A stretch of DNA of 64,000 nt from a cyanobacterium endosymbiont of Epithemia clementina EcSB (GCF_029919255.1 NZ_CP123991.1:1357110-1421109); one strand, 5' to 3'. Counted from the first letter of the stretch, positions 30,801 to 40,743 are shown. The notes: generated by a model not told the origin, from the letters alone. Made by a program: numbers and translations.

Positions 30801-31526
30801 ATGAAGCTTTTTGTTTACCACACCCCTGAACTAATTCCCCCCAATAATTTACCTGAATGTGCCGTCGTGATCGATATTTTACCGGCAACAACTACGATAG
30901 CCACTGCCTTAAATGCTGGTGCAGAAGCAGTACAAGTGTTTAGTAACATTGATAACTTGAGAGAAGCCAGCGATTGCTGGCTCCCCAAAAAAAGCCTTCG
31001 GGCTGGTGAAAGAGGGGGAGCTCAAATAGAAGGGTTTGATCTAGATAATTCTCCACTCGTTTGTACTCCTGAAATAGTAGGGGATAAGCGGCTATTTTTG
31101 ACTACTACTAACGGCACTCGTGCTTTGCAAAAGGTGAAAAACTCGACCACTGTGATCACCTCTGCTATGGTTAACCGTCAAGCAACTGTGCGCTATTTGT
31201 TAGGTTCCCAGCCAGAAACCATTGGTTTAATTGGCTCAGGATGGCAGGGAGGTTATTCTATCGAAGATACGATGTGTGCAGGGGCGATCGCCCCTGCTTT
31301 ACTGTCGGCTAATGCCATAATTGTAGGGAACGATGAAGTTATCGCCGCAGTTGCCCTTTATACCCAATGGAAAGAGAATTTACTTGAACTATTTAGTCAA
31401 GCAAGTCATGGTCAGCGATTGCTAAGAGCAAATCATGAAGAAGATTTAATATACTGTGCTAAAACCGATGTTATAGAAGTGTTGCCAATTCAAAAAGAAC
31501 CGGGCGTTTTAGTGAAATTATCCTAG
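30801..31526 (+). CDS. comB: 2-phosphosulfolactate phosphatase family protein
   Basis: A 241-residue soluble enzyme of the ComB family, which hydrolyses 2-phosphosulfolactate in the archaeal coenzyme M route. In cyanobacteria the physiological substrate is unclear. Family motifs are present: [10 protein letters not shown] at residues 23-32, [13 protein letters not shown] at about 68-80, [10 protein letters not shown], and [21 protein letters not shown]. As I recall the family, the first motif normally reads DVLRATTT, so Pro at residue 28 in place of Arg is odd and might impair activity. It is a single-gene unit; the ATG at 30801 has only a weak ribosome-binding site. Confidence 0.88.
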   Translation: MKLFVYHTPELIPPNNLPECAVVIDILPATTTIATALNAGAEAVQVFSNIDNLREASDCWLPKKSLRAGERGGAQIEGFDLDNSPLVCTPEIVGDKRLFLTTTNGTRALQKVKNSTTVITSAMVNRQATVRYLLGSQPETIGLIGSGWQGGYSIEDTMCAGAIAPALLSANAIIVGNDEVIAAVALYTQWKENLLELFSQASHGQRLLRANHEEDLIYCAKTDVIEVLPIQKEPGVLVKLS

Positions 31527-31584
31527 TTATTTTTGTAAAATCGGGGAACTCATAAATTGTTAAAAAGTTAGTGATTTCAATAAG

Positions 31585-31925
31585 GTTAAATTAATATAAC
31601 TGAGTTTGAAGATGCTCTAAAACACAAATTAGTAGAAGAAATTTATGTCCATCGCGTTACTGTAGCTATAGCGGAAAATTTCTTCCATTGGGTTTTTAAC
31701 ACAAACGATAGCATAAGTCATCATGGGAGTAGACCGATTAAAAAGAATTCTTTTTAATCGGTCTACTCCCATGATTGGTTGGTAGGGGATACGACAATTG
31801 ATCTCAAACATCATTTCAAACTACTTTTAATTGCTACTATTCATACCACAGAATATAGCCGCAGTAATAGTTTACATAGAGAAAATCAACACTATATTGC
31901 CAGTAAGAAAGAAATGCTTATTTAA
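31585..31925 (+). pseudogene. Unidentified decayed frame interrupted by a palindrome
   Basis: One plus-strand frame reads TEFEDALKHKLVEEIYVHRV, then TVAIAENFFHWVFNTND, runs into the 56-bp palindrome where it meets TAA, and continues open afterwards as WLVGDTTIDLKHHFKLLL and HTTEYSRSNSLHRENQHY. I do not recognise the family. The composition looks protein-like rather than random, so I treat it as a gene fragment with low confidence. Confidence 0.35.
31720..31775. repeat. 56-bp perfect palindrome, no loop
   Basis: Two 28-bp arms with zero spacer, centred on the GAATTC at 31745-31750; every base pairs. It is the longest palindrome in the window and lies inside a decaying open frame, 194 bp after comB. 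Confidence 0.95.
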
Positions 31926-32750
31926 AATACTTGACAGATAATTATTCGTAATATCATATGTGCTAATAATTACGATGGTTTTTATACTCCTTGACATAAA
32001 ATTGATGTTGTTTTTAATGGTATTCGCTTTGAGAAGAAATAATAATATCTTGACTTTTATTATTTTAATTTTTATTTTTATCATAAAACTCACATAATAA
32101 AAAAATAATTTATGTCTTATTCAATGCAGCAGAAAAAGTGCTTTTTAAACTTCAAAATTATGCATAATAAATATTTATTAGTAGCAGTAATACTGATAAT
32201 TTATAAACCCTAGTTTAGCAGTTAGAGATTTAGAATAAATAGAATTTAACTTGGTTTTGATCTAATAAAAAAATAAATAAAGTTTAGACTGTTTCTGATT
32301 GTGCAGTCTTTCCTAGTTTATATTAATCTTTTAGTATTGCTGCCCTAGAAAGTTTAGTAACTAAAGTTTCTGTTGTAGTTTCGTATAGATAAGGATAACT
32401 AGAGGTAGTTTGATAGACAAAAACTGGTATTATTTTTTATGTTAACAACCCTGATTGTTTAGAATTTTTTTGATTTACTTTTATTAAACACGATAGTTAA
32501 TCTTAATACTTATTAAGATTCATAAGAGTATTTTTATTGACTAAAATTAGCCTAAAATAATAAAAAAGTCTATTAATTGCTAAACAAAAATTATTAACTA
32601 CTTGGAGCTAATAGTTTATATGGTAATAAGAAATTTTATAATTTCATCGAATAAGCAAAGGTATCAATAAGTTAATTTAACAAAAAAAACTTTTATTGCT
32701 TAATTACATAAGATAAAATATCTGTACGATCAGACTAATACAATTTTTTA

Positions 32751-32797
32751 AATTTAAATATTTATTAGTAGAAAGTCTATTAATAAATATTTAAATT
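32751..32797. repeat. Perfect hairpin, 17-bp arms, 13-nt loop
   Basis: Left arm 32751-32767, right arm 32781-32797, entirely A and T. Confidence 0.75.
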
Positions 32798-32809
32798 AGC
32801 ATATCTTAG

Positions 32810-32995
32810 TTTTAGAATAAGTAGGTGAACTTCAATGAATGTAAAATATAAAACTAGTAATCTCTAGATGCCAGTCTGTTTAAAAATTCAGCTAATGCGA
32901 TCAAAAAAGCAAGAACTATAAAGTTAGCTCACGCTTAAAAATAACTTCTAGAATAGGAGTAAAAGCAGAAATATTATGTTTAATATATAACATAT
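32810..32995 (+). mobile_element. Relic of dispersed IS element
   Basis: It shares ordered blocks with other relics, for example gatgccagtctgttta here against gatgttagtctgcctg at 48.35 kb and gatgctagcctgtata at 58.6 kb, and aaaattcagcta here and at 48.37 kb. No open frame is left. Confidence 0.5.
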
Positions 32996-33107
32996 ATATC
33001 TTTTATGACTATAAAATTAGGATAAGCATAGATGAAATAATTCCATACAACTTCTGTATTCTTAATTATCGATTGTGAGAGGAAGTAGTTACATGATATT
33101 TTATCTA

Positions 33108-34334
33108 TCAAGGTAAAGATATTTGATTAAATATTTTCCAGCATTCTTGAGCGATTGCCCAATTTTCTTCGGTATGAATAACGAGAATTCTTACAGTTGA
33201 ATCATCGTCTGCAATATCGGTATTTACCGGAGAATTATTGTTTTTATTAGGGTCTAATTTCAGTCCTATAAATCCAAACGCTTCACAAGTTTTTTCACGT
33301 ACAATAGCTGAATTTTCCCCCACTCCTGCAGTAAAAACTAATGTATCTAACCCCCCTAAACTGCCTAACATTGCTCCTAAGTGCAATCGCAGACGATGAA
33401 TATACATATCAAAAGCTAATTGTGCGCGGGAATTCCCTTCATTAACTGCTTGAATAATAGATCGCAGATCAGCAGAAATGCCTGAGACTCCTTGAAACCC
33501 CGATTCTTTATTCAACATCGTATTTAATTGATTTGCCGTAAAGTTATATTTGCGTATTAAGTGAATTAAAATAGCAGGATCAATAGAACCACTACGGGTT
33601 CCCATCATTAATCCTTCAAGAGGAGTAAATCCCATCGTCGTATCAATACTGATTCCATTCTTGATCGCTGTTAAGGAACAACCATTGCCTAAATGACAGG
33701 TAATTAATTTTAAAGATGTTAGAGGTTTATTTAAAATTTGAGATACTTTTTCGGCACAATATTTATGACTGATTCCATGAAAACCATAACGACGAATCCC
33801 CTTTTCTAACCATTTATAAGGAATAGGATAAGCTGCTGATTTTAGTGGTATATGGCAATGGAAAGCAGTGTCAAATACTGCTACTTGTGGAACATTTTCT
33901 AATATCTGTTCAATAGCTTGTATCGCTTTAATATGCGACGGATTATGGGTCGGAGCTAGTGGAATTAAGCGGGCGATTGCCGCTTTTACATCTGGAGTAA
34001 TTAAAGTTGCTTCAGAATAATCTGTGCCTCCATGAACTACCCGATGACCGACAATATTAATATCTGAAAAATTTTTAATTACTCTTGTTTTTCCTTGAAT
34101 TAAGGTATTAAGCATTTGGGATATTCCTTGACAAGGATAATCATAGTTTATATAATGATTTTTTCTAGTTCCATTAGCTTTAACCGTTAAAATGCCTTGA
34201 TCTCTAGCTACTGTCCAATCAATATTAGCTTCCCAAATTGGTTCTATAGAATGTTCAGGCAAATAATTATTAGTTAAGTCATATAAGCAACTTTTTTGAC
34301 TACTTGAACCTGCATTAATGATTAAAATTTTCAT
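33108..34334 (-). CDS. ackA: Acetate kinase
   Basis: Interconverts acetyl phosphate plus ADP and acetate plus ATP in the cytoplasm. It is 408 residues, the usual length. The N-terminal phosphate-binding motif is ILIINAGSSSQK at residues 3-14; GHRVVHGG, RRYGFHGISHKY and HLGNGCSLTA are the acetate-kinase signature blocks, and VFTAGVGENSAIVRE the C-terminal adenosine-binding region. All catalytic-type residues in these blocks look intact. It is monocistronic; a broken gene of unknown family ends 80 bp upstream on the same strand, so ackA may once have been second in an operon. Confidence 0.95.
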   Translation of the reverse strand: MKILIINAGSSSQKSCLYDLTNNYLPEHSIEPIWEANIDWTVARDQGILTVKANGTRKNHYINYDYPCQGISQMLNTLIQGKTRVIKNFSDINIVGHRVVHGGTDYSEATLITPDVKAAIARLIPLAPTHNPSHIKAIQAIEQILENVPQVAVFDTAFHCHIPLKSAAYPIPYKWLEKGIRRYGFHGISHKYCAEKVSQILNKPLTSLKLITCHLGNGCSLTAIKNGISIDTTMGFTPLEGLMMGTRSGSIDPAILIHLIRKYNFTANQLNTMLNKESGFQGVSGISADLRSIIQAVNEGNSRAQLAFDMYIHRLRLHLGAMLGSLGGLDTLVFTAGVGENSAIVREKTCEAFGFIGLKLDPNKNNNSPVNTDIADDDSTVRILVIHTEENWAIAQECWKIFNQISLP

Positions 34335-35111
34335 GGCTTGTTTATTTATTAAATTTAATATTATTTTATCTTTAATGAAAGTTTTTCTAGGTTAAATTAA
34401 GTTGATAAGAAACTCAAAGTAGAATCTTTAGAGACAGTGTAACCCCAGAAACTATATTTCTCTCATTTAATACTGCATTAGGAAAATATTGAGCAATGTA
34501 GTACCAATGAGAGACAAATACTTGACGTTTATAACAATAACAACGATCAGTTAATAACCCTAAATTAACTCCATTATTTCGACATCTTTCCATGTTAGCT
34601 TTGAGAATATCTAAATTATCAGTTTTATAATAAATTTATATGACAAAATATGTTGCTAAATTTAAAAAATTACTTTGTCTTTCATCCCATCCCCAAAAGA
34701 AACAATCGTTAGCTATAAATGCAACTGATTTAAGTTCTTAATTTCCCGATATTTTTCTTATCTATATCATTTTTACTGTAATTATATTAATTTTTTGCTA
34801 TTATTTTGCTATTATATTAATTTTGAAAACTTAGCTATTTTAGTTCTTGATCAGTGATATAGAAAAATATTTATGTTATAGTGCTTTTTTGTTTATTTTC
34901 CAATTTTTAAAAAAAATAATATTAAACTTCTACAAAAATTTACTTGATCAATATCTATACTGTCCTCAAAAAATTGTTCTCAGAAAACTTGATAGAGAAC
35001 ATGAATAAAATTAGTGTCAAAACAATTGAAACTAAAATTTAATCTATTTGTTGTAATAAATTAGTGATATTTTACAAATTATCGATTTACTTTTTATCTA
35101 TTTGTTTTCTA
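34335..35111. other. Intergenic with one decayed gene
   Basis: It contains the unidentified minus-strand fragment at 34414-34742; the rest (34743-35111) is AT-rich without a recognisable feature. Confidence 0.6.
34414..34742 (-). pseudogene. Unidentified gene fragment with one in-frame stop
   Basis: One minus-strand frame reads VAFIANDCFFWGWDERQSNF then LNLATYFVI, a TAA, and goes on as DILKANMERCRNNGVNLGLL, TDRCYCYKRQVFVSHWYY and FPNAVLNERNIVSG to a TGA at 34414. The high Trp/Cys/Tyr content and continuity across one stop argue for a real but inactivated protein. I do not know the family. It lies directly upstream of ackA in the same direction. Confidence 0.5.
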
Positions 35112-35438
35112 TCACGACTTACTATGTCTAAACTTAGCATGAGCTATTTTGAGTTTTAAAAAACCTCCTAATCCAGCCATTACTAAGAAAAAAAGAACAG
35201 TAATAGATTGGGGAATAGCCAAAGAAATAATTGAATTTTGCACCTCAAAAAGAGTCTGAGCTCCTGATGGGACAGACTCTTTTTGAATCAACTTTGCAGG
35301 AGTAGTTTTTAAATGATTGTGGGTTTCAGCTTGGTGCAAGTTAGTATAACTATGAACATTGAATATCAAAGAACTGCCTATGGTTAAAACAAGAGTAGCA
35401 GCAGAAGTTGCTACTATGAATTTATTGATTACGGTCAT
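35112..35438 (-). CDS. Small exported protein with PEP-CTERM-like tail
   Basis: A 108-residue protein of unknown function. The first 27 residues form a signal-peptide-like segment (basic start, then a hydrophobic run ATLVLTIGSSLIF). The C-terminus has IPQSITVLFFLVMAGLGGFL followed by a basic stretch KLKIAHAKFRHSKS. That arrangement, a short Pro motif, one helix and a basic end, is that of PEP-CTERM sorting tails, though the PEP itself is replaced by PQS. The middle of about 50 residues is nondescript. It may be a shortened remnant of a larger exported protein; no neighbour helps. Confidence 0.45.
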   Translation of the reverse strand: MTVINKFIVATSAATLVLTIGSSLIFNVHSYTNLHQAETHNHLKTTPAKLIQKESVPSGAQTLFEVQNSIISLAIPQSITVLFFLVMAGLGGFLKLKIAHAKFRHSKS

Positions 35439-35736
35439 TTGTCTAAAAATCTTAACAAGTATAAAGTATCTTGGCGGACATTATATACGACTGTTTAAAT
35501 ACACCACTTTTTCTTTAGTTTTTTTTTATATTTTAATTAATTTAATATGTATTAATAGTTTAAATATCTGAAATGTGTTCCCTTACTACTGAATAATATT
35601 TGGACTTTGTATTTTTGCAAAACTAAAATTTTTATGCTGAATCTATTTTTGTGATTAAAGTTTATTAAGTCATTTTTTACATTACAAATGTACTAAATTT
35701 TATACTAAAAGACAGAAGCAGATTATCAGTTTGTCT
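35439..35736. other. Divergent intergenic region
   Basis: About 300 bp between two divergent genes for exported proteins. Very AT-rich; no distinct structure seen. Confidence 0.5.
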
Positions 35737-36480
35737 ATGTCGTTTTCAAAAAACTTAATTAGTTATGGACTAAAAGTAAGCATGATCACTGGCTTGAGTA
35801 GTTTACTCTTACCTAGTCCCATCTTAGCTCAAACTAACTCGGACAATTTAATGCTAGAACTTTGTCAAAAGACTATTGAAACTAAAGTAGCAGCCACTGA
35901 AGATATGAGAAGACGGGTAGAAATATCTTTTGACACCGTAGAGCGATCACCAATTTCTAAGACAGAGCATAAAATTAAAGGAACAGCGCGTTTAAGGACC
36001 AGGAATAATTGGCAACCCCTGAACTATAACTGTTTAGTTAACGGGAGTGAGGGACTAGTAACTAAAGTTAATTTTAATCTAGATAAAAACGGACTCAGAT
36101 CAAGTGTCCGATTATGCCAGGACGAACTGCGAGAAACTGTAAAACTAGATAGTAATAGCTCGGTAGAATTTAACGATAGTCTAGAAACCTATTATGTGTT
36201 TAACACCGAAGAAGGAATCAGAGGAGCTTTCATGGCAAAAGGGACTCGAGATAAATTACAACGTAATCGTTTTAATTGTAAATTCAATCCTCGGGAAGGA
36301 TCGGTAACAAAACTTATTTATAGCCCTGATAGTAGCAATCGCTCTACCGCCGGTAAAAAACGAATGATTTGGCTGTGTCAAGATGATGTCCGTCAACAAG
36401 TTTCTCAAAATCAAATTGATTTAGGGAGAATTTTTGGGATTAGCATCGGAACTAAACAGAGTATTGAATTTGAAAAATGA
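35737..36480 (+). CDS. Secreted protein with tandem ~80-residue repeats, truncated
   Basis: About 247 residues of unknown function. I use the ATG at 35737 rather than the TTG two codons earlier. A signal peptide ends near LPSPILAQ. The mature part contains two repeats built as LCQD-x-R, then S-x-EF, then RNRFNCKFNPREGSVTK or its equivalent, each with a conserved Cys. A third repeat follows after the TGA at 36478: SDNQKRVEGNAILLEGSKQR, then after a one-base shift SYKCSINIRQETVTDATI to about 36624. The gene has therefore probably lost its third repeat through a nonsense change plus an inserted T. Whether the shortened product works is unknown. Confidence 0.6.
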   Translation: MSFSKNLISYGLKVSMITGLSSLLLPSPILAQTNSDNLMLELCQKTIETKVAATEDMRRRVEISFDTVERSPISKTEHKIKGTARLRTRNNWQPLNYNCLVNGSEGLVTKVNFNLDKNGLRSSVRLCQDELRETVKLDSNSSVEFNDSLETYYVFNTEEGIRGAFMAKGTRDKLQRNRFNCKFNPREGSVTKLIYSPDSSNRSTAGKKRMIWLCQDDVRQQVSQNQIDLGRIFGISIGTKQSIEFEK

Positions 36481-36624
36481 GTTAATACTTTTGATATTTC
36501 AGATAATCAAAAAAGGGTAGAAGGAAATGCCATTTTGTTAGAAGGATCAAAACAGCGTTATTTTTAGTTATAAATGTAGTATTAACATTCGTCAGGAAAC
36601 CGTAACTGACGCTACGATACAATA
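36481..36624 (+). pseudogene. Detached third repeat of the upstream secreted protein
   Basis: In frame with the upstream gene after its TGA: VNTFDISDNQKRVEGNAILL, then KQRYF. Removing one T from the T-run near 36560 continues the frame as SYKCSINIRQETVTDATIQ to a TAA. It aligns with the repeats at residues about 50-90 and 150-190 of the intact part. Confidence 0.6.
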
Positions 36625-36687
36625 ATCGAGAGCAAACCGAACTCTATAATTTTTATTTTTATTCCATTTCTCTTTTAAAGAAAACCA

Positions 36688-37662
36688 ATGAGTAACTATA
36701 ACCCCAACCAAATTCAACAACTCCGAGAATTAGGGGCTTATTTGTGTCAACAAAGATTATCTCGATCCTTAACCCTAGAGCAAATAGCGACGAGTACTTT
36801 CATTAACTTATCTATTCTAAAAGCTCTCGAACAAGGGCAGGTTGATGAATTACCCGAACTCGTCTATGTGCGAGCCCTTTTGCGCCGTTATGGAAAAGCC
36901 TTAAACCTCGACGGACATAGTTTAGCTGATCTGCTTCTCTTCCAACAAGTTGAGGAACCCTCTTCTGAAATTTCCCCTGAATTCGTGAGACTTTCATCAG
37001 TCGAATCTTTAGGAGAAGATTTGTCATTTCTCTTAAAATGCACACAGAAAGCATCAAAAATACGAAAAAAAGCATTTTCTCTCCTGAAAAATTTAATACC
37101 CGTGACCTATGAAAAATTATCAATTTCTTTCATTCCCTTGCCATCTAAACTCAAAATTTATGGGTTTGTTTTTCTCTTAGTAGGAGCTGCAACCGGGCTT
37201 TTTTATCTTTTCTCTGTCTCTCAATCTTCTGAATCTTCTTCCCGAAACAAGACTTCCAAAGTGGTAAAAACCCTTTCAAAAAAGACTAAAAATCTAGCAA
37301 GCCGAAAATCTCAAACTACTCCCGATATCCTTGAATCTGTTTCTCCTAAATCTAGTACCATCCCTGCTGCCCAAAATGTCAGTCAAAAGTCAGTAGACGA
37401 TTTAAATCTCAATTCAGATGGTCCTGTAGCCGTTTCTGTTGTTCTAGAAGAGGATTCTTGGATGAGAATTAAGATAGACGGTGAAACTGAATATGAAGGA
37501 ATTTTACGAAAAGGCACTAAGCAAAGCTGGATTGCCCAAAAAAGTTTGATTATTCGGGCTGGTAATGCGGGAGTAGTCAACCTTGTTGTTAATAATCAGC
37601 CTAGCCGAAAGTTAGGAAATATTGGTGAAGTACAAGAAGTTACCCTAACTACTAATAATTGA
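36688..37662 (+). CDS. RodZ-like protein (HTH_25 + TM + DUF4115)
   Basis: A 324-residue bitopic membrane protein. Residues 8-85 are a Cro/XRE-type helix-turn-helix (LRELGAYLCQQRLSRSLTLE ... LEQGQVDELPELVYVRALLR), residues about 157-177 a single membrane helix, a Ser/Lys-rich linker follows, and residues about 245-324 are a periplasmic DUF4115 domain (SWMRIKIDGETEYEGILRKG). RodZ connects MreB to the elongasome and shapes cylindrical growth; in cyanobacteria the family is conserved, but its role is less clear. It is monocistronic and follows the damaged secreted-protein gene by about 200 bp. Confidence 0.82.
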   Translation: MSNYNPNQIQQLRELGAYLCQQRLSRSLTLEQIATSTFINLSILKALEQGQVDELPELVYVRALLRRYGKALNLDGHSLADLLLFQQVEEPSSEISPEFVRLSSVESLGEDLSFLLKCTQKASKIRKKAFSLLKNLIPVTYEKLSISFIPLPSKLKIYGFVFLLVGAATGLFYLFSVSQSSESSSRNKTSKVVKTLSKKTKNLASRKSQTTPDILESVSPKSSTIPAAQNVSQKSVDDLNLNSDGPVAVSVVLEEDSWMRIKIDGETEYEGILRKGTKQSWIAQKSLIIRAGNAGVVNLVVNNQPSRKLGNIGEVQEVTLTTNN

Positions 37663-37716
37663 ATATCAGTTTCGGGGGAGAATTAATCACCTTTGACCTC
37701 TACTTTATAATTTTTG

Positions 37717-38043
37717 TTAAACTCCTTCAAGGGAAGCTAAAGGATCAGCAATAGAGATTGATGGGGCTTCAAATTCACCTTTAATAACGTATTCTAAACG
37801 TAATTTTAGCCAAGTAATAAACTCAGAATTTAGGGAGATTATGGCAACAGATGGTTGAGGACATTTCGCTTTAACCTCTGCGAATTCTAGGGCTTCTATA
37901 AAGGCGGGTTGTTTAATCAACCAAAAATCAATTTCTTTATTTGTCTCTTCATAGTTCCGCGTTCTCTCCCGAAATACTTCATCGAGGGGCTCTTCTTCTA
38001 CGAGAAAACGTTGGCTGGCTAAAACGTAATAGTAGGTTTTCAT
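37717..38043 (-). CDS. ycf54: Ycf54, Mg-protoporphyrin ester cyclase assembly factor
   Basis: A 108-residue soluble protein that stabilises the AcsF/CycI oxidative cyclase, which forms ring E of chlorophyll. The sequence is close to my recollection of Synechocystis Ycf54: TYYYVLASQRFLVEEEPLDE, NKEIDFWLIKQPAF, LRLEYVIKGEFEAPS and IADPLASLEGV are all in place and the length is normal. It shows no sign of decay although about 60 % of the surrounding DNA is noncoding. It is followed 81 bp later on the same strand's upstream side by pdxJ; the two may share a transcript. Its presence implies that the cyclase step is, or was until recently, in use. Confidence 0.9.
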   Translation of the reverse strand: MKTYYYVLASQRFLVEEEPLDEVFRERTRNYEETNKEIDFWLIKQPAFIEALEFAEVKAKCPQPSVAIISLNSEFITWLKLRLEYVIKGEFEAPSISIADPLASLEGV

Positions 38044-38124
38044 TGATTAGTGATTAGTATCTAAACTACTCAAGATCAATTATCAATCTCAAAAAAATTT
38101 TCTATGTTAAGGATCATTAATAAT

Positions 38125-38895
38125 TTAGAATTCTCCTCTCATAGTTAGTTTCATTTCTCGGACTGCTCGTTCCATCCCCACTAACACCGCACGACTGACA
38201 ATAGTATGACCGATATTCAATTCTTCTATCCCTGGTAAACAAGTAACAGGGTAAACATTCCAATAGGTTAAACCGTGACCAGCATTTATTCGTAATCCTA
38301 AGGTTAACGCTTTTTCGCATCCTTGTCTTAAAAATTCCAACTCTTTTTGACGTACTACGGCGTTAGGGGCATCTGCATATTTACCAGTGTGGAGTTCGAT
38401 GAATTGAGCTTGGGTGTTGGCTGATGCTTGAATCTGGTTTTCCTGTGCATCGATGAATAAGCTTACTGGAATATCTGCACTTTGTAAGCGGACAACAATT
38501 TCTTTCAGACGATAATAATTCCCTACAATGTCCAACCCTCCTTCGGTAGTTACTTCTTCTCGTTTTTCGGGAACTAAGGTCACGTAATCTGGTTTGATGT
38601 CGAGGGCGATCTCAACCATTTCATCAGTGGCAGCCATTTCTAAGTTTAAATGAGTACGAACAGTTTTACGCAACAACCGTACATCTATATCTTGAATATG
38701 ACGACGATCTTCCCTGAGATGGGTAGTAATACCATTTGCCCCTCCTAATTCCGCTAAGACGGCAGCAGCGATGGGGTCAGGTTCCACCGTACGTCTTGCT
38801 TGGCGGATGGTGGCTACATGATCAATATTAACACCGAGAGTCAGCAATTGATTTAACCTCGTCTTTGAACCCATGTGTATTCTAACACTCACCAT
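38125..38895 (-). CDS. pdxJ: Pyridoxine 5'-phosphate synthase
   Basis: Condenses 3-amino-1-hydroxyacetone phosphate with 1-deoxy-D-xylulose 5-phosphate to pyridoxine 5'-phosphate, the last ring-forming step of DXP-dependent vitamin B6 synthesis. It is a TIM barrel with [15 protein letters not shown] near the N-terminus, [58 protein letters not shown] and [20 protein letters not shown], all diagnostic. As drawn it is 256 residues; the family usually begins closer to LGVNIDH, so ATG 38874 ([11 protein letters not shown]) may be the true start. The gene is intact. Confidence 0.95.
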   Translation of the reverse strand: MVSVRIHMGSKTRLNQLLTLGVNIDHVATIRQARRTVEPDPIAAAVLAELGGANGITTHLREDRRHIQDIDVRLLRKTVRTHLNLEMAATDEMVEIALDIKPDYVTLVPEKREEVTTEGGLDIVGNYYRLKEIVVRLQSADIPVSLFIDAQENQIQASANTQAQFIELHTGKYADAPNAVVRQKELEFLRQGCEKALTLGLRINAGHGLTYWNVYPVTCLPGIEELNIGHTIVSRAVLVGMERAVREMKLTMRGEF

Positions 38896-39871
38896 CTTAA
38901 CTGAAAGTTTTTATCATTGTTTGTTAGTGATACTATCGACATAGTATCAACCTAATTTATTTTTAATTGACCATTTCAAACAGGTTGATAAAGTTTAAAT
39001 CTTAATCTAAGGGAGGATTAAATAAATTTCTGGGTGCTTTGTCTTTTTAAAAAATTATCAAATTTTGATGTATTAAAGGCATAGTTTTTGTATTTTTTCC
39101 TTCGGACATTCCTATCTCAATATTCTTTTTTAGAAAAAATAAAATTCTTTTAGGATTATGTAACTATCTAAAAAATTGTTTTTGTAAACATTAACATAAT
39201 AATATTAATTTATATGTTTTTTTAGATCTAGTCAAAAAACAAATATTGTTTGCATAAAAATATAATTATTTCCAGCTTTAAGGCTTAAAATATTGCTACT
39301 TATTTATCACCATCTTATTCTAATCTAGAAAACAGAATAGATAGCTTATATCTAATTTCTATAATTTGGTTTATTTTAGTATTTCTAGCTTTTATAAAAA
39401 AGCACCACTATTGGAGTAATAGTTAAGTACTATATCTGTTAACTATTCTTTGAATACACTTAGTAACTCTGATAATTATATACTAAAAAAATAGCTTTAA
39501 ATATAGAAAAAATACCGCAAAAATTATGTGCATTAATACTTTAATATTCTATGACTTTTTTAAAATTATCTATTTATTTAGAAGCAATGATCAACGTATA
39601 TTAATACAATTAAAGTTAAGAAATAAAAAAAAAATAACTTTTTTAAAAAAAGAAGATCAATTATTTAACTTTTATTGTTATATGAGCTGCGTAATTATCT
39701 ATAACTACATAAGCTACTAGTCACAATCATGAAATATAATTTCATAATTTATAAGGTTAAAAAATAAATAAATTGATTTATAAAGCACCACAATCAATTT
39801 TATATGTTTGATTGTTGATATAGTTTCCATAAACTAGTTTTCTTTTAGTACTTCTTACAAAGTAATGAATC

Positions 39872-40036
39872 ATGGCTAAATTAACTCCGGTTACTTCGAT
39901 AAAAACTAGGTCTGAAAGTTTGAGTTATCCAAGCAATGTCAAATATGTTCGTCTCAAAGTTCACACCCATCTGTGTAAGCTACTAAGACATAAAGTATTT
40001 TTTATGTTAATTTTTTTTAGACGAAATGATATATAG
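39872..40036 (+). CDS. Possible 54-residue ORF or gene fragment, unknown
   Basis: The frame begins MAKLTPVTSIKTRSESLSYP and continues VKYVRLKVHTHLCKLLRHK before a hydrophobic end. The less AT-biased, protein-like N-terminal part stands out from the surroundings. There is no ribosome-binding site and no family I recognise; a broken 5' end of a larger gene is as likely as a real peptide. Confidence 0.25.
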   Translation: MAKLTPVTSIKTRSESLSYPSNVKYVRLKVHTHLCKLLRHKVFFMLIFFRRNDI

Positions 40037-40328
40037 TAGATACCCCAACTCTAATACCTATTTTTTTATGTAAGCAAGTACTTAGTTTTTGTAAAAAAAC
40101 ATCGTTATCTTTTTCTAGAAATTGTGTTTTATAACCTTAAATTATTCTGTTTTAATTAAAATGGTAGTACTTTACTAAAATAGCTTTTAATAAAGTGATT
40201 TTAGTTAAACTTATTTAGACAGAGTTTGTATTAGATTTAATTAAATTTAAATTTAATATCATTGCTTAATAAATACCACTAAAATTAAATACCTAACTAA
40301 GTCTTACAAATAAAATCTAAGTTTTAAA

Positions 40329-40377
40329 AAACAAACTATTTATATCAGATCTAGACTTTTATATAAATAGTTTGTTT
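40329..40377. repeat. Perfect hairpin, 17-bp arms, 15-nt loop
   Basis: Left arm 40329-40345, right arm 40361-40377, no mismatch. No gene end nearby. Confidence 0.8.
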
Positions 40378-40743
40378 CTCTTTTGAAGAATACCAAACAG
40401 TAATTTGTATTTTTTGATTTTAAAAAATTGTATTTATTACAGTTAAACTTTCAGAAAAATACATTAAATTAATAAAATTTTTATAAAAGTTTGATTCGGG
40501 TGTAAAAATCTGTCTGTTTTAGATTAATAATTTTTATTATTAAATGTAAAGAGTAACTCTTATGTATTTATCTTAAAAAAGAACATATACTAAAAAATTC
40601 AAGAATATAAAAAAATTTAATTAAGACAAAAAACTTTGTAGAAATATTCAATATTAATATTATCTTTTTAGCTAAAATAAGTAGATTTTTTAAAAAATCT
40701 AAGAGAAAAAATAACAAAAAGTATTATCATATGGCGCCTCTTA

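Larger units (their letters stand above)
31527..33107. other. Intergenic with decayed frames, palindrome and IS relic
   Basis: It includes the open-frame remnant at 31585-31925 with a 56-bp palindrome inside it, a 17-bp-arm hairpin at 32751-32797, and an IS relic at 32810-32995. Nothing intact. Confidence 0.65.

Noticed and set aside
31629-31814. Minus-strand frame across the 56-bp palindrome
   Set aside because: The opposite strand gives the more protein-like reading on both sides; this frame exists because the palindrome is symmetrical.
39526-39720. Plus-strand frame of 64 codons rich in Lys, Ile and Tyr
   Set aside because: Composition is simply that of translated AT-rich DNA.
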